A program made the position numbers and the translations under genes. Below the pieces are notes generated by a model. It was not told where the DNA came from and did no database searches. It saw only the letters and a program-made list of their open reading frames with translations. This document shows, in pieces, positions 1-7,095 of a DNA stretch of 12,516 nucleotides. Every line of letters begins with the position of its first letter. The stretch's first letter is position 1. Source of the stretch: an uncultured Planctomycetota bacterium (lineage in GTDB: Bacteria; Planctomycetota; UBA1135; UBA2386); contig CAIYFF010000269.1 of the NCBI GenBank assembly GCA_903925435.1, forward strand, positions 1-12,516, in the 5' to 3' direction.

Positions 1-1
1 C

Positions 2-223
2 ATGACGAAGCACGACGCCACGACGACCGGCCGCGACCTCTTGGGCAACGCGCTCAGCGCCGACGACAAGGAACTGCTCGATCTCTACGCGCGCCTCAAG
101 ACGCTGTCCGCGCGCAACGACCTTCCGCCCGTCGCCATCGCGAACGTCAAGCAGGCGATGGTCATGCTGTGGAATGCATGCAACGACCTCGCGCTGATCT
201 GCGAAGAGCCGGGCTGCGACTGA
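2..223 (+). CDS. Small acidic hypothetical protein
   Basis: I do not recognise this 73-residue protein. The reading frame has the strong third-position G/C bias of the genuine genes nearby, which supports it as coding. It is hydrophilic and predicted largely helical, with an Asp/Glu/Lys-rich stretch (ADDKELLDLYARLKTLSARN, about residues 20-39) followed by an amphipathic helix containing VKQAMVMLWNACNDLALIC. Three cysteines lie near the C-terminus (residues 60, 67 and 72), the last two in the tail CEEPGCD, so a metal site or disulfide is possible but unproven. There is no signal peptide or membrane segment. The ATG is at the very edge of the window, so its ribosome-binding site cannot be seen and the true start could be further upstream. 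It converges on the yedE-like gene with a 43-nt gap holding a strong hairpin. Confidence 0.6.
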   Translation: MTKHDATTTGRDLLGNALSADDKELLDLYARLKTLSARNDLPPVAIANVKQAMVMLWNACNDLALICEEPGCD

Positions 224-234
224 GAGAAGTGGCG

Positions 235-267
235 ACGACGTGGCGCGCGAGCTCCGCGCGCCGTCGT
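235..267. terminator. Hairpin between convergent genes, possible bidirectional terminator
   Basis: A perfect 8-bp stem GGCGCGCG/CGCGCGCC (242-249 with 255-262) has a 5-nt loop. It extends past a 2-nt bulge by five more pairs, ACGAC (235-239) with GTCGT (263-267). It fills the gap between two convergent genes and touches the stop codon of the yedE-like gene. No T-run follows on either strand, so an intrinsic terminator is only inferred from position and stability. Confidence 0.4.
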
Positions 268-1364
268 CATGCCGCTGTCGCTGCGCGCCGCGACACGCTC
301 TGCGCGTAGACGATCACCAACGCGAGCAACACGACGACCGCAGTTGCACCGTTCGCGCTCGCGCCGCCTGCCGCGCTCGCATTCGTCGCGGTCGACACGA
401 GCCCGAAGCTGTGCGCGATCGCCGCGCCGAACACGAGGCCTGCGCAGCCGACCATCGCGTCGCCGTTGCCTTCGCCGGCCATCACGATCTGCCGCACCGG
501 GCATCCGCCTGCGAACGCGCCGCACGCGCCGACCAACACGAGCGCGAGCGTGTTCCACAGCCAGTCCGCGTGTGCGATCGGTTGTCCTTCGAAGTCCGCG
601 TGGAAGCGGCCGGTGACCATCGCGGCGATCGCATAGCCGACGACGAATGCGAACGCGGCGAACAACATCCAACGCGACCCGCCGAAGACGGAGCGCGCGG
701 CGCTGATCGCGCAGAAGCCCGTCGCCGACAACGCGCCGCCTGCGAGCGTCGCAAGCCCGAACGCCATCGCCCACGGCGCGCGCGCAGGCCCAGCACTCGC
801 ATCGGCGCCGAGCGCCGGCCCCGCGAACGCGACTCCGCACCACCACGCGACCAACGGCGCAAGCAGCGCGATCGGCCCCAGCAGTCCTGTGGGCAGCGAC
901 ACTTCGGACGTCTTGCCGAGGCTGTAACCGCGCCGTTCGAAGAACAACGCGACGCCGACGCCGATTACGAACCCCGGCAGCGCGAGCCACGCATTGGGAT
1001 CGCCACCGCCGAGTCGTTGCAGCAAGCGGAACGGGCAACCGAGGAACACCAGCGCGCCCACCGCCATCGCCGCGCACAACAGGAAGCGCGCGACGGCATG
1101 GCTGCCCGAACGGCCGACGTGGCGGCCGCGCAGCAGCGACCACGCGAGTGCACCGAGCGCGATGCCCGCGACTTCGGGCCGCACGAGCGAAGGCCCTTGA
1201 TGCAGCCGCAATGCGCCCGCGAGGTCCCGCAGGAAGCACGCGCCGCACAGCCCCATGTTGCCGGGATTGCCCGCAGCGACCAATCCGGCCGCGACGACGC
1301 CGAGCAACAACAAGAGGACTACGGCGAGGACGCGCGTCGCCCTCGGATGTTCACCACGCAGCAT
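267..1364 (-). CDS. YedE-family selenium/sulfur-compound transporter
   Basis: Polytopic inner-membrane protein of about 365 residues from the YedE/YeeE family. Family members import thiosulfate (E. coli TsuA type) or are predicted selenium-compound transporters in the YedE selenium subfamily. Visible hallmarks are the Cys-bearing motifs NPGNMGLCGACFLRD (about 33-47), GCPFRLLQRLGGGD (109-122), TGFCAISAAR (215-224) and GGCPVRQIVMAGEGNGDA (286-303), separated by hydrophobic helices. Conserved cysteines of this type relay the sulfur or selenium substrate through the pore in the studied family members. The wording of the motifs favours the selenium-type branch over TsuA; this is from memory, not a search. 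The start is uncertain: ATG at 1364 puts 12 residues before the first helix. In-frame ATGs at 1403 and 1415 would add an Arg-rich stretch that looks non-coding. It lies just downstream of the nitroreductase gene on the same strand and may be cotranscribed with it. Confidence 0.87.
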   Translation of the reverse strand: MLRGEHPRATRVLAVVLLLLLGVVAAGLVAAGNPGNMGLCGACFLRDLAGALRLHQGPSLVRPEVAGIALGALAWSLLRGRHVGRSGSHAVARFLLCAAMAVGALVFLGCPFRLLQRLGGGDPNAWLALPGFVIGVGVALFFERRGYSLGKTSEVSLPTGLLGPIALLAPLVAWWCGVAFAGPALGADASAGPARAPWAMAFGLATLAGGALSATGFCAISAARSVFGGSRWMLFAAFAFVVGYAIAAMVTGRFHADFEGQPIAHADWLWNTLALVLVGACGAFAGGCPVRQIVMAGEGNGDAMVGCAGLVFGAAIAHSFGLVSTATNASAAGGASANGATAVVVLLALVIVYAQSVSRRAATAA

Positions 1365-1468
1365 GGCGCGATCATGGCGCGCGCGACGCGCGGTCGCACG
1401 CATGCGCAGATCCATGTCGCTGGCATGCGAGCGCCAGGGGCAGCTTGTCTGGCCTTCGCCGCCGCGCG

Positions 1469-2140
1469 TCAGATGTGCTCGATGATCTCGCCGTGCGAGT
1501 AGCGCACCTTGACAAGGTTGGCGTGGCGGTCGTCCGCTGCGCGATAGCCGGCGGCGGAGGCACACAGCGTGCGATAGCCCTTCTGCGGCAGCGACAGGAT
1601 GCGGTCATAGGCGGCAGGATCGAGGCCTTCGATCGGGCACGTGTCGACGCCGAGCATTGCGGCGCTGGCGAGGAACTGCCCCATCGCGATGTAGACCTGA
1701 CGCGAGCTCCACTCCTGCGTCGTGATGCCAAACGGCACCTTGGCGACGAAGCCGAGCATCATCTGGCGGTAGCCCTCGAGCTGCGCGCGATCCGCGCCGC
1801 GCTGCTTCACCATCGCATCGAACAGCCGATCGACATCCGCGGCGCCGAGGTCTTGCTTGACCGCGAACACGACGAGGTGCGACGCGTCGACGATCTGCGT
1901 CTGGCCCCACGACGCGGCTTGCAGTTGCTTGCGGAAGTCTGCGTTCTCGACGACGAAGAACTTCCACGGCTGCAGACCGAACGACGACGGCGACAGCACG
2001 AGCGCCTCTTCGAGCGTGCGCCACGTGGCAGCGGGGATCTTCTTCTGGGCGTCAAACTTCTTGGTCGCGTAGCGCCAGTGGAGCTGCGCGAGCAGATGGT
2101 CGTTGGAGAGAGGAACAGACTTGGCGGCGTTCGGATTCAC
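1469..2140 (-). CDS. NfsB-type NAD(P)H-dependent nitroreductase family flavoprotein
   Basis: Cytosolic FMN enzyme of 223 residues, the usual length of NfsB-like oxygen-insensitive nitroreductases, which reduce nitroaromatics, quinones or related acceptors with NAD(P)H. It aligns along its whole length with E. coli NfsB as I remember it: the N-terminal FMN-phosphate region RYATKKFDAQKKI (from residue 23), the flavin motif SPSSFGLQPWKFFVV (50-64), DASHLVVFAVK, the helix with RQVYIAMGQFLASAAMLG, then CPIEG (168-172) and QKGY. No ATG is available near the expected N-terminus. I chose GTG at 2140 because GAAGGG sits 6 nt upstream; GTG at 2158 is the alternative. The physiological substrate cannot be read from sequence. 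The yedE-like gene follows on the same strand after about 100 nt. Confidence 0.9.
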   Translation of the reverse strand: MNPNAAKSVPLSNDHLLAQLHWRYATKKFDAQKKIPAATWRTLEEALVLSPSSFGLQPWKFFVVENADFRKQLQAASWGQTQIVDASHLVVFAVKQDLGAADVDRLFDAMVKQRGADRAQLEGYRQMMLGFVAKVPFGITTQEWSSRQVYIAMGQFLASAAMLGVDTCPIEGLDPAAYDRILSLPQKGYRTLCASAAGYRAADDRHANLVKVRYSHGEIIEHI

Positions 2141-2227
2141 GGCGCGCCCTTCGATCACAAAGGCGTCCCAGATGCAAAGCGCGCGGATCGCAACGCGACT
2201 CCCAACGCGGCCAATCCCTATGCTCGG

Positions 2228-2241
2228 CGCAGGAGGCTCCG
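2228..2241 (+). promoter_or_regulatory. Strong Shine-Dalgarno for the exported CpD-type gene
   Basis: AGGAGG lies 5 nt upstream of the ATG at 2242. It is the clearest ribosome-binding site in the window and fixes that start. The 101-nt spacer back to the divergent nitroreductase start must hold both promoters, but I could not identify a convincing -35/-10 pair. Confidence 0.8.
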
Positions 2242-4191
2242 ATGAAATCCCCACTGCCCATCGCGCTCGCAGTCGCTGCGATCGCCGTCGTCGCCCTGTG
2301 GTTCGCTGCTGGTTCGGCCGATGGCCCACAACCGGACTTGGGCGAAGCGATGCCTCAAGGCAATCGCGACCCCAACGGCGCAACCGGCGCGTTGCGCGGG
2401 GAATCGGCGCCCGAACACGCGCGCGACCTCGCCGAACCGTCGCCAGGGGATGTGATGCAACTCGACCATCCGCACGCCTTCACGCTGCGCGTGCGCGCGA
2501 TCGACGAGTTTGGCCTGCCGGCGGGAGGTCGCCGCGTCCGCATCGCGCCGATCGGATGCACGCAGAACGTGATGGAAGAGCGCACCGACGACCTGGGCCG
2601 CGCGACCGTCGAATGGAAGGGCCGCACATCGTCGATGCGCATGGGGCTCGCGCTCGGCCGCGGCCCGTTGCGCGAGATCACCGTCGCGAGCGGCGCGTCG
2701 ATGGACATCGTCGGCCTCGTTCCGCGCGACACCGGCGGCCTGTCGTTCACGATCGTGTCGCGCGGCGACAGCAAAGGTGGCTTCGTATTCGGCGGCCAGG
2801 GCGAACAGACGCTGCAACTCGTCGCGAGCACGGAGCACGAGGACTCGGTCGAAGCACGCAATGGTCTGCATCCCAACGCGCGGTTCTCGGACCGGCTCCT
2901 CGACGACTCGCCCATCGCAGCAAGCCCGGCGGCGCTCGATGCGCTGCCGCTGATCGGCAAGCTGTTCACTTCGACGTTGGATGCTGGGCCGAAGCAGAAT
3001 GCGGGAAGCGCCGGAACGGACACGCGCGGCTCCATCACCGGCGTCGTGTTTGGCGCGGACGGCAAGCCGGCAGCGCAGCAACTCGTGGCGTTGCTGGGCG
3101 ACAGCGAGACGCCGCTTGCCACCACGCGATCTGACGCGAGCGGCATGTATCGCTTCGAAGGGATCCGAGAAGGCCCCGCGCGCATTCGCGCCGGCGGACA
3201 ACGCATGGGCCTCGCCGAGCAATCGGTTGTCATCGGCAAAGTCGGCGCGACGACGGCCAACCTCCACCTGCAGTTGGGCCAGCGCATCGAAGGCAAAGCG
3301 ATGGCCGCTGACGGCAATCCACTGCGCGGCTGGATCGTCGAGTACGAATCGCTCGACGGCCAATGGGTCGACCGCGCGCTCGTGCGCGACGACGGCGCGT
3401 TCACGATGCCCAACTTGCCGGGCGGCGCGGCGCGACTGCTGCTGCGCGAGAACTCCAACGCGGTGCCGGCGTCGATCGTCGCCAGCGTGCTGCCGGACAG
3501 CGGCCCGGTGACGTTGGACCTGTCGGGCGAAGCGGAGCCGAAGGGCGCGATCTCGTTGCGGCTGCCGGAACGCGCCCCGCGCGTCGTCGAACCTGATCCG
3601 GACTCCACAAGCCAAGCCGCACGCAGCGAGCCGAAGAACGACGGACAGGTCGAGATCACGTTCGGCGGCGCCACGGCAAAGGACTCGACGATCCAGCTCG
3701 GGGATTCGTTTCGGCTGTCGAACGTGGCCATCGCAGGCACGGCGGGAGCGCCGACGGCGTCGGTATCCGCATGGCAAGTCGAGTCGGGCTTCTGCTTCTC
3801 GATCCCGCGCGCCGAGGACGGCTCGTTCACGTGCTCGGGTCTACGCGCTGGCTACTACCGCATCGAAGTCCGCGACATCGGCCTCGGTGCAGTCGACCTC
3901 GGACAACACTTCGTCGATGGCCGCGCGACGCTCGACCTCGGCACGGCGCAGTTGCCCAGGCCGGCCACGCTGCGCCTCAAGGGTCGTAGCCAAGAGCAGC
4001 GGATCGAGCTCTACCATCGCCGCGCCGTATGCGACGTCCGCGCCGTCCAGGAGCTCGGCCAACGCGACACGGTCCTACTGCCGGCGGGAACGTGGATCCT
4101 CGCGAGCCGGACGGGCGAGGATGCGCCGACGTTCCGCGAAGTGGTCCTGCAGCCGGGGATCGAGACCGCGGTCGACCTGACCCCGCGCTGA
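2242..4191 (+). CDS. Exported carboxypeptidase-regulatory-like (CpD-type) beta-sandwich protein
   Basis: A 649-residue protein with an N-terminal hydrophobic segment (about residues 5-23, MKSPLPIALAVAAIAVVAL) that acts as signal peptide or membrane anchor, followed by a long extracytoplasmic part. A low-complexity linker leads to a first beta domain (about 75-160). Around 263-345 there is a carboxypeptidase-regulatory-like fold starting GSITGVVFGADGKPA and containing SDASGMYRFEGIREGPARI. A second such unit runs from about 347 to 430 (GKAMAADGNPLRGW, DDGAFTMPNLPGG). A third, more divergent one lies near 500-560 (AEDGSFTCSGLRAGYYRIEV). The repeated pattern of a D-G turn followed by G-x-F/Y and a Gly-rich turn is typical of CpD/SpaA-type folds, which are usually structural, adhesive or cell-surface modules. 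No catalytic motif is visible. Multidomain exported proteins of this kind are common in Planctomycetota. Its specific role is unknown. Confidence 0.82.
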   Translation: MKSPLPIALAVAAIAVVALWFAAGSADGPQPDLGEAMPQGNRDPNGATGALRGESAPEHARDLAEPSPGDVMQLDHPHAFTLRVRAIDEFGLPAGGRRVRIAPIGCTQNVMEERTDDLGRATVEWKGRTSSMRMGLALGRGPLREITVASGASMDIVGLVPRDTGGLSFTIVSRGDSKGGFVFGGQGEQTLQLVASTEHEDSVEARNGLHPNARFSDRLLDDSPIAASPAALDALPLIGKLFTSTLDAGPKQNAGSAGTDTRGSITGVVFGADGKPAAQQLVALLGDSETPLATTRSDASGMYRFEGIREGPARIRAGGQRMGLAEQSVVIGKVGATTANLHLQLGQRIEGKAMAADGNPLRGWIVEYESLDGQWVDRALVRDDGAFTMPNLPGGAARLLLRENSNAVPASIVASVLPDSGPVTLDLSGEAEPKGAISLRLPERAPRVVEPDPDSTSQAARSEPKNDGQVEITFGGATAKDSTIQLGDSFRLSNVAIAGTAGAPTASVSAWQVESGFCFSIPRAEDGSFTCSGLRAGYYRIEVRDIGLGAVDLGQHFVDGRATLDLGTAQLPRPATLRLKGRSQEQRIELYHRRAVCDVRAVQELGQRDTVLLPAGTWILASRTGEDAPTFREVVLQPGIETAVDLTPR

Positions 4192-4260
4192 CCGCGTCTC
4201 TGGCGGTGCGCCGCAACGATGCGCGCAAACCAAGGCGCAGAGGGGACAACGGGGCGAGCC

Positions 4261-4306
4261 AGAAAGAAAAGCGGCCCCCGCCGGACCATGCTTTCCGGCG
4301 GGAGCC
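4261..4306 (-). terminator. Intrinsic terminator on the minus strand
   Basis: TCCGGCGGG (4294-4302) and CCCGCCGGA (4277-4285) form a perfect 9-bp stem with an 8-nt loop. Three further pairs (4304-4306 with 4273-4275) follow one mismatch. On the minus strand the stem is followed by GC and then TTTTCTTTCT (4270-4261), a proper U-tract. The plus-strand side has no T-run, so this terminator acts on minus-strand transcription: pyrK read-through or the small RNA candidate. Confidence 0.6.
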
Positions 4307-4393
4307 TTCGCATCCCAGAGGGGTCTCTCACTGCGAGCCGCCTTTCGTGCCCTGGTCATCTCCCTACACAGGGCACTACGAGCGACCCCTCTA
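4261..4393 (-). ncRNA. Candidate structured small RNA with intrinsic terminator
   Basis: Read on the minus strand, the 5' part AGAGGGGTC (4392-4384) pairs perfectly with GACCCCTCT (4325-4317). Inside this 9-bp closing stem, GTGCCCTG (4376-4369) pairs perfectly with CAGGGCAC (4354-4347) around a 14-nt loop. A third hairpin of 12 pairs with one mismatch (4306-4273) is followed by a T-rich tract. No gene lies downstream on this strand for 2.1 kb, so a riboswitch is unlikely. It is either a free-standing small RNA or a structured 3' UTR of pyrK. I do not recognise it as SRP RNA, 6S RNA, tmRNA or RNase P RNA. No convincing promoter is visible; TTGCAA at 4416-4421 has only a poor -10 partner. The call rests on folding by eye. 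Confidence 0.38.
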
Positions 4394-4559
4394 CTAGTAA
4401 GCCTGCCACGGCAAGTTGCAACTCCCGAGCGGTCGGCTGCGGCGCAACGGCGCTGCGGTGCGGCGCAGCCGATGTGCAGCGGGGCGGGTGCGGCGTGCGG
4501 CCGGACACGAGGCACGCGCGGCAGGGCGAACGGTCAAAATCCGCCCGCTCCGGCAGGTT

Positions 4560-5354
4560 TCAGTGCCCTTCGTGGCGCAGTTCGCAGCTCTCGTAGACCG
4601 GGCCTTCGGTGCAGGTCTTGGAGTAGGGCCAGCCCTTGAAGCGCGGCCCCTGGACTGCGACCGAGCAGCCGTTGCAGACCCCGTAGCCGCAGGCCATGTA
4701 GGTCTCGAGCGACAAGAAGCAGCGCAGGCCGCGCGCCTCGCAGACCTTGGCGACCGCGTGCATCATCGGGTCCGGCCCGCAGCAGAACACGACGGCGCCC
4801 TTCTCGATCTCGCCGCGGTCGAGCTGCGCCTCGAGCAGCGCCGTCACGCGCCCGTGGAAGCCGTAGCTGCCGTCGTCGGTCGACGCAGACAGCCGCGAGA
4901 TCCCCGCAAAGTCCTCCATGCCGGCGAGCGACGGACGGTTGCGGCCGCCGAACAACAGGCGCAGCGGCGACTTGCCCTGCGCGGCGCGTTCGCGCGCGAG
5001 CAGCAAGAACGGCGCAAGGCCGACACCGCCCGCGATGCAGACGGGATCGTCGAACTCGCTGGAGTAGGGCTGCCCCAGCGGCCCAGTCAGGTGCACCCGT
5101 TCGCCAGGCTTCTGGTCGACGAGCGCGCGCGTGCCTGGCCCCACCGCCTTGATCAAGAAGCTGCAGAAGCTGCCGTCCTCGGCGCGGTCGTAGATCGAGA
5201 ACGGGCGCGGCAGCATCACCGGCCAGCGGTGCTCCGTGCGCAGCATGTAGAACTGGCCCGGCCGCGACGGCGGGATCGGGCCGTCGACTTCGAGCGCGTA
5301 GCTGTCGCCGCCAAGGTCGCGCACAGCGCGGACGGTGTGGAGCCGGGTCTGCAT
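4560..5354 (-). CDS. pyrK: Dihydroorotate dehydrogenase electron transfer subunit PyrK
   Basis: Cytosolic FAD and [2Fe-2S] protein of 264 residues that passes electrons between the PyrD (class 1B) flavin and NAD+ in de novo pyrimidine synthesis. Domains run in the family order. An N-terminal FAD-binding barrel contains RPGQFYML (31-38) and the flavin motif RPFSIYD (50-56). An NAD-binding lobe carries GGVGLAPFLLLARE (109-122) and CCGPDPMM (191-198). The C-terminal iron-sulfur loop has C222-x4-C227-x2-C230-x17-C248, with the signature YMACGYGVCNGCSVAVQG. Length and cysteine spacing fit PyrK better than other ferredoxin reductases. The ATG at 5354 places the start just before the barrel; an in-frame upstream stretch to 5621 is Arg/Ser-rich and does not look coding. 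There is no pyrD beside it here, so the partner must be encoded elsewhere. Sulfide-dehydrogenase-type homologues are a less likely alternative. Confidence 0.92.
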   Translation of the reverse strand: MQTRLHTVRAVRDLGGDSYALEVDGPIPPSRPGQFYMLRTEHRWPVMLPRPFSIYDRAEDGSFCSFLIKAVGPGTRALVDQKPGERVHLTGPLGQPYSSEFDDPVCIAGGVGLAPFLLLARERAAQGKSPLRLLFGGRNRPSLAGMEDFAGISRLSASTDDGSYGFHGRVTALLEAQLDRGEIEKGAVVFCCGPDPMMHAVAKVCEARGLRCFLSLETYMACGYGVCNGCSVAVQGPRFKGWPYSKTCTEGPVYESCELRHEGH

Positions 5355-5630
5355 GGGGCGCAGTGGGTATCCGCTCGACGCGACGAGAGCAAGCCGCGGT
5401 TGGCCCCGATGCGCGCCAACGGAAGCCAGGAGCGTGAAGACAGGGCGAGGATGCGCGCGGCCGTTCACGCCAGGCTCTGAGCACGAGCGCGAGCCAGACT
5501 CCGACTTCTTACGTCGATCTCTCAAGGCGGATTCCACGCTGTGGAGAACGCCGCAAGCCTGTGGGCCACGCTCACATGACCACCGAAGGGCCGTCGCAAT
5601 GTCGCGCCGCGACGACGCCACAAGTGCGAC

Positions 5631-5652
5631 TGCGCACTACTGGGCATCCACG
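5631..5652 (+). repeat. Conserved upstream box, copy 1
   Basis: A 22-nt box starting TGCGCACTACTGGGCAT that matches 7096-7117 upstream of the second paralogue at 20 of 22 positions. It begins 114 nt before the ATG at 5745 (113 nt in the other copy). Similarity between the copies is lower immediately around it, so it may be a conserved regulatory element rather than only a relic of the duplication. Confidence 0.5.
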
Positions 5653-5693
5653 CAACCACGACACGTGCCCGATGCGCTCACCACGAGGATGGA

Positions 5694-5713
5694 CGAGCAG
5701 ACCATTCTGCTCG
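5694..5713 (+). promoter_or_regulatory. Leader palindrome CGAGCAG-N6-CTGCTCG, copy 1
   Basis: A perfect 7-bp inverted repeat with a 6-nt centre (accatt), starting exactly 51 nt before the ATG at 5745. The same arms at the same distance precede the second paralogue, although five of six central bases differ. It could be an RNA hairpin in the mRNA leader or a DNA operator for a dimeric regulator. It lacks the T-run of a terminator. Confidence 0.55.
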
Positions 5714-5744
5714 CTCACGAGATGGAGCCCTTCCTGGAGTGGTC

Positions 5745-6842
5745 ATGGGCTATCGAACCGCGGCGGCAATGATCGGGCTGTGCATGGCTCTGCCAGCGCA
5801 ACAGACGATGTCTATCGGTTTCGGCGAAGGCTGCGCAGCGCGACGCGCGAGCTTCTATGAACACTGGGCGCCGGGCGCATTCGACATGAATGCGACTGCT
5901 GGGCCGCCGCGCGGTTACACGATGGTGCCGCATGCCGAAGGATGGTTCGTGCTGCCGCTGCAATCGCAGTGGCGCCAGCCAGCAAACGACGCTGCGCCCG
6001 TGAGCTTCGGTGCCGACGGAATGTCTACGCCATTACCGCTTGGCTTCCCCTTTGCGTATCCCGGCGGCCAATCGTCCGTTGTCTACGTGCACAAAGACGG
6101 GTTCCTCTGCTTTGGGCCGACGCCGTACTACGCAACCCGTTTCCCGCCTGCGATCCGACTGCTCGAAGGCGCTCCGTGCCTCGCGGTGTTCTGGTCGACG
6201 CTCGACTCGTCCACCTGCGGCACGGTGCGCATTCACACCGATCCGATCGCAGCAGCATGGACGGCGGTCACATGGGATGGCGTGCGCGAGACAGGAACGA
6301 GCAACCTGAGCACGTTTCAAGCGGTCCTCCATGCAGATGGGCAGATCGACGTCACGTTCTCGGCGTGCCAATCCAACAGCCACCCAGCGCTTTCGGGATG
6401 GTCGCCAGGAAGCAGCTGCATGCAGCCTGGCACGTGCGATCTGTCCGCGCTCAACACGAACATGGTCGTCACGTTTCCAGACCGCAATCCGATGCTGCTC
6501 GAGACCGGCGATGCCGCGCGACTCGGGGCAACGGTCACGATGGAAACATCGCGCATGCCGCAGTCGTGCAAGTTCCTGTTCACTGCGCTCGGCGCAGTGG
6601 GCTACGACCCCGGCATCGACCTCACGCCACTCGGTGCAACGGGATGCATGCAGAGTTCGAGCTATGAGACGGGGGTCATGCGCCTTGTGCGACACGGCTC
6701 CGCGGTGCTCATGCTGCACGTTCCGTATGACGCGGCGTTGATCGGCGCCTCGGCGTTCCTTCAGTCGGTCGCGTTCGATCGCAGCGCCAACCCAGCGGGG
6801 GTGCTGCTGTCCAACGGCTTCGAGTTGCGTGTGACGCAGTAG
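5745..6842 (+). CDS. Secreted NIDO-like beta-sandwich protein, first of tandem pair
   Basis: A 365-residue exported protein. The signal peptide is MGYRTAAAMIGLCMALPA, with predicted cleavage before QQT. The mature N-terminus has GCAARRASFYEHW (29-41) and PGAFDMN. The middle (about 95-220) resembles the nidogen-like NIDO fold: LPLGFPFAY, YVHKDGFLCFG, a FWSTLD segment, VRIHTDP, a TFQAVLHADGQIDVTF strand pair and LSGWSPG. After FPDRN and YDPGIDL comes a C-terminal beta module ending in ANPAGVLLSNGFELRV, a terminal signature I associate with secreted planctomycete proteins. There are no catalytic residues, so a surface or extracellular structural or binding role is inferred. ATG at 5745 is chosen because GGAG sits 5 nt upstream and it matches the start of the paralogue; GTG at 5739 is the alternative. 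About 55 percent identical by eye to the next gene. Confidence 0.83.
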   Translation: MGYRTAAAMIGLCMALPAQQTMSIGFGEGCAARRASFYEHWAPGAFDMNATAGPPRGYTMVPHAEGWFVLPLQSQWRQPANDAAPVSFGADGMSTPLPLGFPFAYPGGQSSVVYVHKDGFLCFGPTPYYATRFPPAIRLLEGAPCLAVFWSTLDSSTCGTVRIHTDPIAAAWTAVTWDGVRETGTSNLSTFQAVLHADGQIDVTFSACQSNSHPALSGWSPGSSCMQPGTCDLSALNTNMVVTFPDRNPMLLETGDAARLGATVTMETSRMPQSCKFLFTALGAVGYDPGIDLTPLGATGCMQSSSYETGVMRLVRHGSAVLMLHVPYDAALIGASAFLQSVAFDRSANPAGVLLSNGFELRVTQ

Positions 6843-7095
6843 CGCCGGCAGCGAGCACGGAACGCTCCCAACTGCAGCACATGCGACGGAGCAGCCCTTC
6901 CACATCGCCTTCTCAGGATGTCGGAGCCACGAAACGAGGCTTTGCGGCGGAATGCGCTCGAAAACCGCCGGGCCCGCGAACTCGCACGCATCGTCATCCA
7001 CGCGGTGGACAGCGTAGTAAGCCGTCCATCCGCACAGGGCTGAGAGCGATCGCGACGATTCGCCGCCACCCGTAGACAGCCGCTGCAACTGCAGA

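Larger units (their letters stand above)
4192..4559. other. Convergent spacer rich in stem-loops, no protein gene
   Basis: This 368-nt spacer lies between the convergent CpD-type gene and pyrK. No frame in it shows coding character. It contains a hairpin TCGGCTGCG/CGCAGCCGA (4433-4441 with 4464-4472, perfect 9 bp). It also holds a long-range stem 4317-4325/4384-4392 enclosing a second perfect stem, and a terminator-type hairpin at 4273-4306. The last three make up the RNA candidate described separately. The hairpin at 4433-4472 lies about 90 nt past the pyrK stop and could end that transcript. Confidence 0.6.
5355..5744. other. Divergent spacer between pyrK and the first secreted paralogue
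   Basis: About 390 nt with no frame that looks like a real gene. The right half is the leader of the plus-strand gene. It holds a small perfect hairpin AGTGCG/CGCACT (5623-5628 with 5633-5638), a box at 5631-5652 that recurs upstream of the second paralogue, and the palindrome at 5694-5713 that also recurs there. The left half, which should contain the pyrK promoter, shows no clear -35/-10 pair. Confidence 0.6.

Noticed and set aside
240..1502. Long plus-strand open frame opposite the yedE-like gene
   Set aside because: The translation is Arg/Ala/His-rich with no motif, while the minus strand carries a clear membrane protein with family signatures. High GC makes long antisense frames common.
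2218..3830. Long minus-strand open frames opposite the CpD-type gene
   Set aside because: Their products are Arg- or Ser/Pro-rich without domains; the plus strand has a strong ribosome-binding site, a signal peptide and recognisable beta domains.
4394..4421. Promoter for the small RNA candidate: TTGCAA with TACTAG after 16 nt
   Set aside because: The -35 matches consensus at four positions but the -10 at only three, and the predicted start would fall inside the closing stem.
4433..4472. Nine-bp hairpin in the pyrK downstream spacer as a separate RNA gene
   Set aside because: It has a long GC-rich loop and no T-run; it is more likely part of the pyrK 3' UTR or a chance repeat in GC-rich DNA.
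5335..5772. Plus-strand open frame across the pyrK/paralogue spacer
   Set aside because: It has no domain or ribosome-binding site, overlaps the start of pyrK and the start of the first paralogue, and runs through conserved non-coding leader elements.
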